A stretch of DNA of 43,921 nucleotides from Chytridium lagenaria (lineage: Eukaryota > Chytridiomycota > Chytridiomycetes > Chytridiales > Chytridiaceae): contig JAHLKC010000213.1 in the NCBI GenBank assembly GCA_025449115.1, positions 1-43,921 on the forward strand, read 5' to 3'. The notes under the pieces are model-generated. The model was not told where the DNA came from, ran no database searches, and was given only the letters and a program-made list of their open reading frames with translations. Positions 22,720 through 32,393 of the stretch are shown here, piece after piece. Each line of letters opens with the position of its first letter. Position 1 is the first letter of the stretch. Position numbers and translations under genes: made by a program.

Positions 22720-23530
22720 TCCATTTGCAAAGGAATTTGTTTATCTACAAAGGCGTAGTCTGCTCTCCCAAACAGCTTTATAGAATTCTGTTGGATCATG
22801 CCAAGTATATCTTGGTTATGCGATGGCTATGACAAAATCCATCCTTAAAACTAAGTTAATGAATGAACTAAGCCAGTAGCGTTCATCATTGCGCAATCCG
22901 GAGTATCTATAAAATCTGGATGGTTTCTCGAACATAAATTGCTTTGTGAGCAGTGTTGAAATCTCCAACAACAATTGTATTAGATTGAGCCTTGAGACTC
23001 TCTACAAAAGTGTGTAGTCGTTCAAGGAACTTCATTTTATATTCGTGCCTGTGGTTGTGCCTTGTGCCATTTGGCGCTTAGACATTCACTATATTCATAC
23101 CTAGAAGGCAGAGAGTAAGGGCACCGTCACTCTTCAACAAAGTTGTCAAAGTCAGTGCGCATCATATGAGTCCCACATATCACTGAAAGTACGGGGATAT
23201 CTTTGCACCCCATGGTCATAACACCATTATGTCCATTTCTTTTGTCATCATCATACTACTTCCCATCGGCAGACGGACTTCAGTTATTGCCAAAAACTTT
23301 TCATGACCATTGCCAACCATAGTCTCTTGAAAGCAGGCAATGTCACTTTCTATTACATCTAAATATTTAGCAAAGAATTCTGCTCTATTGGATTTATCAT
23401 CTTATATTCTCTTTGCAAAGTGTTTCTTAACGAGAGCTTGAAGGTTGTTCACATTCCAACTTGTAATCTTCAAATTGGAAGAGCAGAATGATGTGCATAT
23501 ATCATCAATGGGATATAACTTTTTCCATTG
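22720..23530 (-). pseudogene. decayed ExoIII/AP-endonuclease-family gene (APEX2/APN2-like)
   Basis: On the minus strand the order matches the Mg-dependent ExoIII-type AP endonucleases. It runs KITSWNVNNLQALVKK near 23470, IACFQETM near 23340, MNIVNV then APNGTR near 23090, VVGDFNTAHKAI near 22950, and a GRADYAFVDK segment near 22745. The NTAH after GDF is closer to the APEX2/APN2 branch than to APE1. Stops and frame changes separate the blocks. Some could be introns, but the spacing does not give clean splice sites, so decay is more likely. It sits between transposon fragments. Confidence 0.65.
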
Positions 23531-23571
23531 ACTCTGGCGGGAAGTCATGGATCATATGAGAAGGAACATCA

Positions 23572-23944
23572 TGCTATGGGTTTTTCATCTTTCTATTTTG
23601 TTTACTCACCCACATTCTTATTTCGTCTAAGTTGTTTTCCCCCAAACTTTGTTTTATTTACACGTTATTTAAATTTGAGTTGATCAGATGTGTTGCGCTC
23701 CTCATTCTATTTGAGGATGCGTTAATCCCTAAACTTTATCATTTTATGTTTAGTTTATGATACGTTCTGTTTGTCAATCCCCACTTTCTACATGTATGGA
23801 GAAAAAGGTGTTAACATCAATATATGGAAGTTTCATTGTTATTAGCTCCCTGTCAGCGCTGGAGACTCCATCATTAGTTTTTCTTACTTTTTACTTTATT
23901 AATCTACTATGCTTTAATTACATTTAAGCCCCTTAACCCCTACA
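23572..23944 (+). repeat. diverged copia LTR
   Basis: It resembles 10723-11119 but with many substitutions, and the 5' end is altered (TGCTATGGG instead of TGTTGGG). It ends CCCCTACA and is followed by the same GGTGGTAGCACTTC stretch as in the other copia elements. Confidence 0.8.
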
Positions 23945-24812
23945 GGTGGTAGCACTTCACCTGGTTGAAAGAAGGAGTGAATCAATCCATTTGAGGGCCG
24001 AAGAGTAAAAGAGAGAAGAGCGATCGTCCCAAGAAAGAAAGCTGTCAACACAAGAAGAGGACGAAAGAGAATGACAAAAAACCTGTGATGTTTGATGGCA
24101 CACAGTTCCACATCTGGAAGTACCGCAGATCCGGTACTTGAAAGGCAAAGGCCTTTGGAAGATCGTCGAGAAGGGCTGGACGCCCTATGCAGTCGTTGAC
24201 ACGCCTACAAATGCAGAAAAGAAGACTAGGTTAGAAAGAAGAGACCTGGACATGAAACAAAAGAAAGAATCGAATCAAGAGTTCATGACATCATCCTACC
24301 GTTGATACAGGACGAACCTACGGCAAAGGCAACTTGGGATAAAATCATCGAGACTATGAGAGAAAGGCTCAGACAAACAGAAACGCGATTAGACGCAAAC
24401 TCACAAACTTGAAGATGAAAGAAGAAGACGACTTGAAGACTTACATCGCGGAAGTCTCGTCAACCATTCAGCAACTGAAGGCTGCGGGGGAAGACACGGC
24501 AACCCCGCAACACATCTCCATCCTCTTGACGACCCTCCCTGAAGCATACGACATTATCGTCAACCTTCTTGAGAACGAACCCAAAGCCGAGGCTGACTAT
24601 GCCTATGTCGTTGGAAAGCTGTTAGACCATGAAACGAAACTGAAAGAGAGAAGAAGGAAAATGAAGATAAGGAAGGCGCCCAGGCTCAGCTGCGGGACGC
24701 TACAACAACCAACAACAAAGACACCGCGGCGGCGAGGACCGAGAATGCTACAATTGCGGAAAGAAAGGTCACTTAGCAAGAGACTGCTGGAGCGCGAGAA
24801 GAAATACGTATA
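23945..24812 (+). pseudogene. copia gag fragment, forward
   Basis: Gag similarity runs from about 24070 (NKPVMFDGTQFHIW-type start). It continues through ILPLIQDEPTAKAT and LKTYIAEVSSTIQQL to the zinc-knuckle region CYNCGKKGHLARDCW near 24750, with frameshifts. At about 24812-24820 it meets a copia fragment in the opposite orientation. Confidence 0.8.
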
Positions 24813-24814
24813 AG

Positions 24815-26248
24815 ACGTTCTGGTTCTTCCGCCATTTCTAATCTTCACTTCACAGTCACCAACTCCACGAGACTGAAGATTGCTGTTGTTGTCGGCAGTG
24901 CTGATGTTGCACTGGATGGAGCGGTAGTTCGACAGGATGTTGCAGTGGAACGTCATGTGGTGAGTGGCTCCAGAGTCTAACCTCCATCTAGTGTCTCTAG
25001 TCTGCGGACAGCCTTCCGAGCTCATGTTGACGGTAGGTACTGTTGCAACGAACACCACAGGATTACCTCCGCTGTTGTTTTGGTTCGCTAGGTTTGCGTT
25101 AGGTCCTTGATTCCAACCACCCCCGCCTTGACCTCCACTTCCGCGTCCTCCACGACCACGAAAACCACCGCGGCCTCTTGCACGGAAAGAGCCTCTTCCT
25201 GCAGCCGCAGGTTGAGCTTGAGGTTCGTTGTCTCTTTCGTTTCTGTAGCTCATGTTGACGGTAGGTACTGCTGCAACAAAAACCACAGGATTTCCTCCGT
25301 TGTTGTTGTTGTGATTGTTGTTTTGGTTGGCCAGGTTTGCGTTAGGTCCTCGATACCAACCACCTCGGCCTCGACCACATCTTCCGTGTCCTCCTCGACC
25401 ACGGAAACCTCCGCGGCCTCTTTCCACGGAAAAGCCTCTTCCTGCAGCCGCAGGTTGAGCTTGAGGTTCGTTGTCTCTTTTGTTTCTGTTGTCGTTATTT
25501 CTTCTCGCGCTCCAGCAGTCTCTTGCTAAGTGACCTTTCTTTCCGCAATTGTAGCATTCTCGGTCCTCGCCGCCGCGGTGTCTTTGTTGTTGGTTTTGTT
25601 AGCGTCCCGCAGCTGAGCCTGGGCGCCTTCCTTATCTTCATTTTCCTTCTTTCTCTCTTTCAGTTTCGTTTCATGGTCTAACAGCTTTCCAACGACATAG
25701 GCATAGTCAGCCTCGGCTTTGGGTTCGTTCTCAAGAAGGTTGACGATAATGTCGTATGCTTCAGGGAGGGTCGTCAAGAGGATGGAGATGTGTTGCGGGG
25801 TTGCCGTGTCTTCCCCCGCAGCCTTCAGTTGCTGAATGGTTGACGAGACTTCCGCGATGTAAGTCTTCAAGTCGCCTTCTTCTTTCATCTTCAAGTTTGT
25901 GAGTTTGCGTCTAATCGCGTTTCTGTTTGTCTGAGCCTTTCTCTCATAGGTCTCGATGATTTTATCCCAAGTCGCCTTTGCCGTAGGTTCGTCCTGTATC
26001 AACGGTAGGATGATGTCGTTAACTCTTGATTTGATTCTTGCTTTTGCTTTCATGTCCAGGTCTTCTTCTTCTAACCTAGTCTTCTTTTCGGCATTTGTAG
26101 GCGTGTCAACGACTGCATAGGGCGTCCAGCCCTTCTCGACGATCTTCCAAAGGCCTTTGCCTTTCAAGTACCTGATCATGCGGTAGTTCCAGATGTGGAA
26201 CTGTGTCCCATCAAACATCACAGGTTTGTTGTCATTCTCTTTCGTCAT
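24815..26248 (-). pseudogene. copia gag-protease fragment, reversed, with internal duplication
   Basis: On the minus strand gag starts MTKENDNKP at 26248 and stays open to about 25526. After a frame change come an Arg/Gly-rich region (GRGGFRGRGG), an Asn-rich linker and the protease motif LDSGATHHM near 24960. The Arg/Gly-Asn block, from NERDNEPQAQPAAAGRG to VPTVNMS, is present twice (25021-25250 and 25251-25490). It breaks off at about 24815 against the forward gag fragment. Confidence 0.85.
25021..25490 (-). repeat. tandem duplication in copia gag C-terminus, about 230 bp unit
   Basis: The unit from TCATGTTGACGGTAGGTACT repeats at 25021 and 25251, with a few percent difference and a small length change in the Asn run. 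Each unit encodes an Arg/Gly-rich box, GPNANLANQNN and VVFVAxVPTVNMS. The forward copia at 12.0-12.2 kb has only one unit. Confidence 0.8.
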
Positions 26249-26365
26249 CTTCTCGTGTTGACAGCTTTCTTTCTTTCTTGGGATGATCGCTCTTTTCTCT
26301 TTTACTCTTCGGCCCTCAAATAGATCGGTTGACTCCTCCTTCCAACCAGGTGAAGTGCTACCACT

Positions 26366-26764
26366 TGTAGGGGTTACTGGGCTCAAATGTAATAAAATAT
26401 AAAGAATTTATAAAGAGAGTTAAACTATAAAATGGTGATGGAGTCTCCAGAGGTGACAGAGAGCTAATTATGATGAAACTTCCATATATTAATCTAAACT
26501 ACTTTACGCAATACATGTAGGAGATGGGGGATTACACCAGAACTCATGATCCGTAAATCCCTCTTTTTACGTATAATAAACTAAACATAAAATGATAAAG
26601 TTAGGGGATTAACACATGCTCAAATGGAATGAGGAGCTCAATAAAACTGATTAAATCAAAACTTAAAATAACGCGTAAACAAATAAGGTTGGGAAAAAAT
26701 AACTTAGACAAAATAACGAATGTGGGTGAGTAAAAACAAAATAGAAAGATGAATAAACCCAACA
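26366..26764 (-). repeat. copia 5' LTR, reversed
   Basis: This 399 bp LTR is the inverted, nearly identical counterpart of 10723-11119. TTAAT (26765-26769), the complement of the ATTAA duplication, lies next to it, so it is the same insertion site in gypsy. Confidence 0.85.
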
Positions 26765-29460
26765 TTAATGAATATCACAAAGCATGGTGATCCATGGTAG
26801 AGTTCTCTACCGCGTACTATCTGTAAAGGACTATCTTATGCGACACTCTCCAGTGTGAGTCGCTTTATGTGTACACAAAGACTTAGAGGCATATATACGC
26901 CGATGCCCTACATGTCAACAATCAAAAGATAACTTGACTAGAAAAGGTGCCGTGAGGCCCATACCCTTTGGACATAGACCTTAGGACCATGTTGCCATTG
27001 ATATTTGTTGAATACTTGTTGTTCAAGGGGCTCAATTAGAACAAAGTTAAACGCACTTTTGCTCGAACAACGTTCTTGATTTATTTCGAGTCAACACACG
27101 AGTCTTTAAATACTCAAACAAAACGAACAAGTAAGAGGAAAGACAGCACAACGGTAAACCCTATCGGAGACGCGTACACTCACGCGTTAACTCTCCACTA
27201 CAAAGATAAACAAATCAGAGAGCCTTGACAGGAACAAAGGGAATAAAGGCTAGAAGGGAATGTCCAATCACAAACAGGTAGAGTTATAATTAAACTGGCA
27301 TAAAGAAAATAAACCAATCAAAAGGTAAATTAAAGTGGGAAATTCAAATGAGTCCAGAGAGTGAATTAGAAGTCCAGTGGGCGCGTTCGCGCTCAGCTCT
27401 AACGACGCGTAAATTCCAGAGCACTCTAATGTTGCGCCCAACGCCACGGACTAGTGGTGCGAGTGATCCGGACGCGTCCTTGTGAGTCAAGTGAAGGAAA
27501 CCCAACACATTGTTGGTCCCATGAACACTAGCCAACGTGGCAATAAGTACATCGTTGTCCTCACAGACTACTCCACCCGTTGGGCTGATGCTATTGCCAT
27601 CCCCGACTTGGAAGCAACAGCATTGCTAGAATAGTTGTTGAGCAATGCTTTTGCTGCTTTGGAATTCTTGACTTTACACTCAGATCAAGGACAGCCATTT
27701 CCTAGTGACCTCTTTAAGAGAGTTGCTACCCTACTAGGAGTGAGCAATCAATCTCTATGCCATATTGGCGTCAGGACAATGGTTTAGTTGAACAAACAAA
27801 CAAAACCCTATCCCAGATGATACGTGCATATATAAACCAAGAACACATGATGACCGGGATGAAATACTGCCCTATGTGCTGTTTGCATACAGAACAACGG
27901 TCCACCAGACCACAAATGAAACCCCATTCATGATGATGATTGGCCGTGAAGCGCTTACGCCGGCTGACCTCAAGTTTGGATATCCCACAGACGATGTGTT
28001 TGCGGAAGAATATCCAGACCCTAGATTATGGGCTCAAAACTGGAGATGAACCCCTGATTGCTGTGTCCAATACTAGGGGCACTGCAGAGGATCTCCAAGA
28101 ATCCTTGCTATGTTCTCCGAACAGCTACACTTCTTTGACGGTCACTTGGCGCGAGCCGCTCATGGACTTGCTCGGACTGATGGTCAAGAGCCTTACTTGC
28201 TCATAGCCGACGTCCTCAAGAAATATGATTATGATCTATTTTACCTTGTTCATATTCACTCAATGAAGCAACTTGGACACACTTACCAATGGAGATCCTT
28301 TGGAAGGAATGAATCTTCCCAGATGTATTTGTTAACTTGTAAAGCGAAAACGACTTTGTATGGGAAAGAAAAAGATGCTTTGTATCTATTACTCATAATG
28401 GCTGTATGAACGTCCATATCTACGTGATAGTTACCCCATATTCGTTGACAACGCAATGAATCTATATGTCAACAACACTCTGGTACTTTCCCCAGATATT
28501 ATACACCTCAATGCTGGCCGTCCCCTTGTTGACGATGGACCTGCATGGCATGTGAGAATCATTGATCTCAAAGTCAATAATAATCAGGACAACTATGTTT
28601 CTCCTGAAGACAATATAGACACTGACACACATGTGAATGTGCTTATGAATACTAGAACAAGCCATCCAGGACTTTGTCAAAAAATCCTCAACAATGAAGA
28701 TGATCGTTTAGAGTCTAAAGATTATGTCACTCAGTTAGCTAGCTGCTAGACTAGCCTACTCAAAGGCCATACTCTTGCATGCGGAACTCAAACGCAAGAG
28801 ACAAGCACAACAAAATAAACCCAGTCGCAATAAACACTTGTTTTGATGTTGGCAACCTAGTATGGCTCTCTTGCCTTGAAGATTGAACGTTGCAGGAAAG
28901 AGAACAAGAATGCCCCCACTAAGAAGTTACATTTTAGATGGGCTGGCCCTATGCATGTCCTTAGTAAATTTATGGACAGTAATAGATACACAGTTGTAGA
29001 CCTCCCTGGAGGTCAGCTCTTATCACGACTTGCCAATGCTGCTAGACTCCAACCATTTGAGTCTTTGCCACCTACAGAAACTGCTAATGTTGCAATCTGC
29101 AGAAGTAGCTTCAGATGAGTTTGCTGCTGAAATTGCAGCATGGAAAGAACATCAAGTTATTAAACGCATGCCTAAGAATAAGGTAGCTGTTGGAGTTAAG
29201 CCCAAATTGTTTAGACAATTTATGAAGTAGTCGCTGATCCTGACTATAATGATCCTGAGTTGTTATGTTGAGAAACTAAATTATCATACTTATGATGCCC
29301 ATAACAAAAAGTATAAGTATTATGTTAAATGGCTCGGTCATGGAACCGTGCATAACCTTCTATTGGATGAAGAGGCCTTACCCCTATCTATAGTTAAACA
29401 AAACTGGGACCGTGTTGCTAAAACACAGCCCACAGCATATGCTCTATGAGTAGCGTATGA
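26765..29460 (+). pseudogene. gypsy chromovirus integrase to chromodomain, forward
   Basis: It begins with the integrase zinc-binding region (CPTCQQSKDN near 26900). After the solo LTR at 27006-27507 the catalytic core follows. The first Asp is in VLTDYSTRW (near 27565), the second in LHSDQGQPF (near 27683), and the Glu in NGLVEQTNKTL (near 27790). A GPY/F module is near 28930-29060 (RWAGPMHVLSK...RLQPF). A chromodomain-like segment at 29255-29410 contains YKYYVKWLGH but lacks the usual WEP segment. Frames change several times and a stop interrupts the core, so it is not functional. RT and protease are missing on the 5' side. Confidence 0.85.
27006..27507 (-). repeat. solo LTR, family S, copy 5
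   Basis: This is the inverted counterpart of 9979-10481, 502 bp, at the same position in the integrase. The left flank is ATATT; on the right a single A is missing relative to the other copy. Confidence 0.85.
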
Positions 29461-29865
29461 AAAGAATGCTGGCCGCAAGAGACTTGCGCCTAAGCCCCAT
29501 ATCCTACACAATGCCTGAAGATAATGATGGTTATTGTAGTGAGGATGAAGGTGAAGGTATCCCTGATGATACCCCATAAAGAAACATAAGGGCAAGGCAA
29601 AACGTACTTTACGGCAGAACTGTACTTTTAGATTCTGGTGACTAGAATGCTATTGAAAATAAAGTTCCTCAGTTGGAATCAGATATAGACAATCTCTGAA
29701 TGATGGTTATACTGATAATAGCTTTTGAAGTACCTTTAGCTATAGAAATGCTAGATGGTAACAATTATATAACCCTTGCCAATACTTGGCCTTATTGACC
29801 TCATATATTTACAGATAGTTCTTATACTTCTGACAACTAGGTTAGACTATACGTAAGTCTTCTCT

Positions 29866-29879
29866 TAAAAACGGGAGAC
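29866..29879 (+). other. polypurine tract of the gypsy element
   Basis: The purine-rich AAAAACGGGAGAC lies directly before the 3' LTR, where plus-strand synthesis is primed in LTR retroelements. Confidence 0.65.
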
Positions 29880-30814
29880 TGTGAAGAAATACATTATTCA
29901 CATGGCCTGTGGCTCAAAAGGACATTTTGTGTAGGTTGGTTGAGTTCTATTATATCCCGCGTCGAAGCGTATATTTACAGGTCATATTGAATCCTCCCTT
30001 CTTTTCCCTTGGGTTTTTTTATACATACTTTTTCCCACGTTTATAGGGTTTTATGAAGGAGGTGACGCGCATATGTGCCGTTTATATGTGTGTGCATATG
30101 TTGTGTCTATTATTTATTTGTATTTTGTGTATTACTTTAATATGAGAGGATTCTTGATTTAATTGTACCTTGTTGAATTAAGTAGTTGATATTGAGTTGA
30201 TTCCCCATCCTCTATCTCACGCGCGTGGCCTCGCCGTGATCTCCCTTCACTCCTTCTTGGATGGCAGCCCATCCCTCTACCCCCTGCACCTGGTGAAGCC
30301 GCAATCCAGCTGTTTGAAGCAGAAGGCTGTGATGGGAGCCTAAGGGTCCTCCTCATTGTCAGTGTCCTTTGGCTTAGGCTTGGTCAGCTACATTCCACCT
30401 CTGATGATCCCTGAGTTGGTGATTGACGCTGCAGGCAGGTGATGAGTAAGGTTACCCTGTGCCAGCCCGTGAGGCAACAAGATCATCACGTTCCAAAAGG
30501 TGCCATAGCAGGAAGGCAAGGAGGCTGTCAGCCCTCCCGATCGCCAGGAGACGATCTGGTGCTCATATTGGTTTATTAGCAAGGTAAGTTGACATAGAAG
30601 ATACTAAACACGTTCCCTTCTCCCGTTATTAAGCAGAATCTCGCGATCACTCACCCACACCATTGCCAAACAATATTAGCATCACTTAGATTCAGGAGTA
30701 CATCCTGTCCCTAGGTGCTCTTTGGACTTGCTCTGCTGGAGCAACTCCTTTACTCTTCTCCCCTACCCCCTAGTCGAAGCTAGGTGGGGAGGAATGGGTC
30801 AAGAGAAGATCACA
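29880..30814 (+). repeat. gypsy chromovirus 3' LTR
   Basis: This LTR is 935 bp, starts TGTGAAGAAA and ends GATCACA. It follows the polypurine tract and chromodomain in the correct order. It is the reference copy that identifies the LTR array at 1321-6825 as gypsy. The ACGCGT pair seen in LTRs 1 and 2 is mutated here (CGCGTCGAAGCG near 29960). Confidence 0.9.
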
Positions 30815-31810
30815 CTGTCCAGCGCCAGGAGAACATCCTGATTGGGGAGCGAGCGGAGGACTCTGATAAACATTGATAAAAGATATGTAAGTTAGTAATT
30901 GAATTTGTGAAGACCTTGCCCTCAAGTCTACTATCATTTGAGTATGGTAGGCAAGCTCCTAGATAACTTATGGCAGGCGTAAACATCCCTCGTCACCCAA
31001 ACAGAAATCTCACACCAGGTTTCTACACAGGCCCCCACTGTTCCTTGAGATTTCAGTTTAAACCGTGCAGTATGCTATGGCGAGAATGTTCCCCTTTTTG
31101 CAGCTCTCGGGTTTGGGAGGGAGAAATTCATATTCTCGCTCATTTAACCTGTTTTTGGACCCTCCTTACACTTGATATATATCTTACAAATGATAGAAAT
31201 TAGTCAACACGTGGCATTTTTCCAATTGGGAAGACCGAGTAACAACAACAAAATCACTGACGGTAGCAACATGGAGAAATCCATAAATATAGACGATGAT
31301 ATAATTAACTATTAGAACTTTTTACCATGTTTTTTGCCTTGTATATAGGTATATAGAATGCCACAAATCTATGATTCAATCTAATACTTTACTGATCTGA
31401 CTGGCTCCATGTGTGAATCCTGGATATGTATGTATGTGTAGATTCAATTATCTCTCCATTTTCAACTTTTCCGCATGCCTCTGCAACTACATTTTACATC
31501 CTGAATGATGGGCTTATTATCCGTTCTTTTGTTTTGCCATGGTTATCTCCAGATTCCAGGCTGGACATCGTACGTAATGGATCATGATTATCAACTTAAC
31601 ATATGGCGGACCGTAAATAACCCTGCAAACTCCCTAGCAGAAATAGTGGCTATTCATAGATTGAATTCGGACTTTATTCAACTGTTCTTCGGTTGGATTT
31701 GGAGGGGCTGGGATTTACCAAGCGCATGTGTCGTCCAAATCTTGAAAAAAAAGAGAATTGTCGCCCCAACTGTAAAGAATACTCTATTCACCTTCTCCAT
31801 TCTTGACAAG
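30815..31810. other. boundary between transposon and gene block, no assigned gene
   Basis: No known family was recognised. A plus-strand frame at 31505-31903 is open for 132 residues (Trp/Leu-rich, starting MMGLLSVLLF) but runs into MGR2 exon 1 and shows no recognised domain. It is probably 5' flanking sequence or chance. The upstream region of MGR2 must lie here. Confidence 0.4.
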
Positions 31811-32246
31811 ATGGAAGCATCAAAACAGCTCTTTGAAAAGCAAAGCTTGGTGGGAATGCATGTCTCCAGAGAATATCAATATAACATTCTACAGGCTTGC
31901 TAATGGGTGGAGCCACTGGGATGGCCGTCGGATTCCTTGTTGGAAGCTTTACAGTCCTGAGGTACATGAGCGTTATCGTGTGAATAAACTGAAGGCTTCC
32001 AAAGGTACGGCCCTGGTGAACGAGGCTTTTTGGGAACCATTGGGACCCAAATGATTCAAACGGGAGGGTTCCTTGGCTTCATTTTCGGGCAAGTGTTTAA
32101 TGTAGTGTCAGCATTCTTATTTTATTAGTGTTGGAATGTTACTTCGGAGTGAAGACGAGTCCTTTGTATTTAACAACAAGCTTGCTCATCGGCGGTCAAT
32201 GTTTGCACCAAAGCAAAGAATTCATATTGATCGATCAAACATTTGA
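31811..32246 (+). CDS. MGR2: MGR2/ROMO1-like mitochondrial inner-membrane protein
   Basis: The family is a small TIM23-translocase subunit (MGR2 in yeast) with two membrane hairpin helices. It couples TIM21 to the channel and gates lateral release of inner-membrane proteins. Proposed exons are 31811-31849, 31895-31961, 32005-32088 and 32129-32246, giving about 102 residues; yeast MGR2 is slightly over 110. Visible features are KLGLLMGGATGMAVGF, VGSFTVLRYGPGERGF and GTIGTQMIQTGGFLGF followed by GMLLRSEDES, matching the family's two Gly-rich helices around a GPG turn. The third intron (32089-32128) uses a GC donor (GCAAGT). Exon 1 needs one extra base in the A run at about 31835-31838 to join in frame, probably a homopolymer error. 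It is convergent with the dioxygenase gene downstream. Confidence 0.8.
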
Positions 32247-32393
32247 GAATTCAGGATCGATCATGGCAGCTCTTGTTTCGTTACGCGTTTGCTTGAGAAA
32301 CGGAATAAGATCTAAAAGCATCAACGTTTGTGCAAATAAATATATACTCAACTTGTTCCACCAGTTCCTCGTGCTAAAAGAGCCTTTAAGATA

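Larger units (their letters stand above)
9703..27782. repeat. inverted repeat, arms about 1.58 kb
   Basis: Arm 1 is 9703 to about 11285 and arm 2 about 26200 to 27782 in inverted orientation. Both carry gypsy integrase, the same solo-LTR insertion, gypsy zinc-binding region, the same copia insertion site, copia LTR and the start of gag. Identity is very high, with only single-base indels, until about 11285/26200, beyond which copia gag differs by several percent. Confidence 0.85.

Noticed and set aside
25107..25529. 140-residue plus-strand Ser/Thr-rich frame
   Set aside because: It is the antisense of the duplicated Arg/Gly-Asn region of reversed copia gag; low complexity explains the open frame.
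31505..31903. 132-residue plus-strand frame as an extra gene
   Set aside because: There is no recognised domain, and it overlaps MGR2 exon 1 in the same frame and then misses the required splice; kept only as unassigned sequence.
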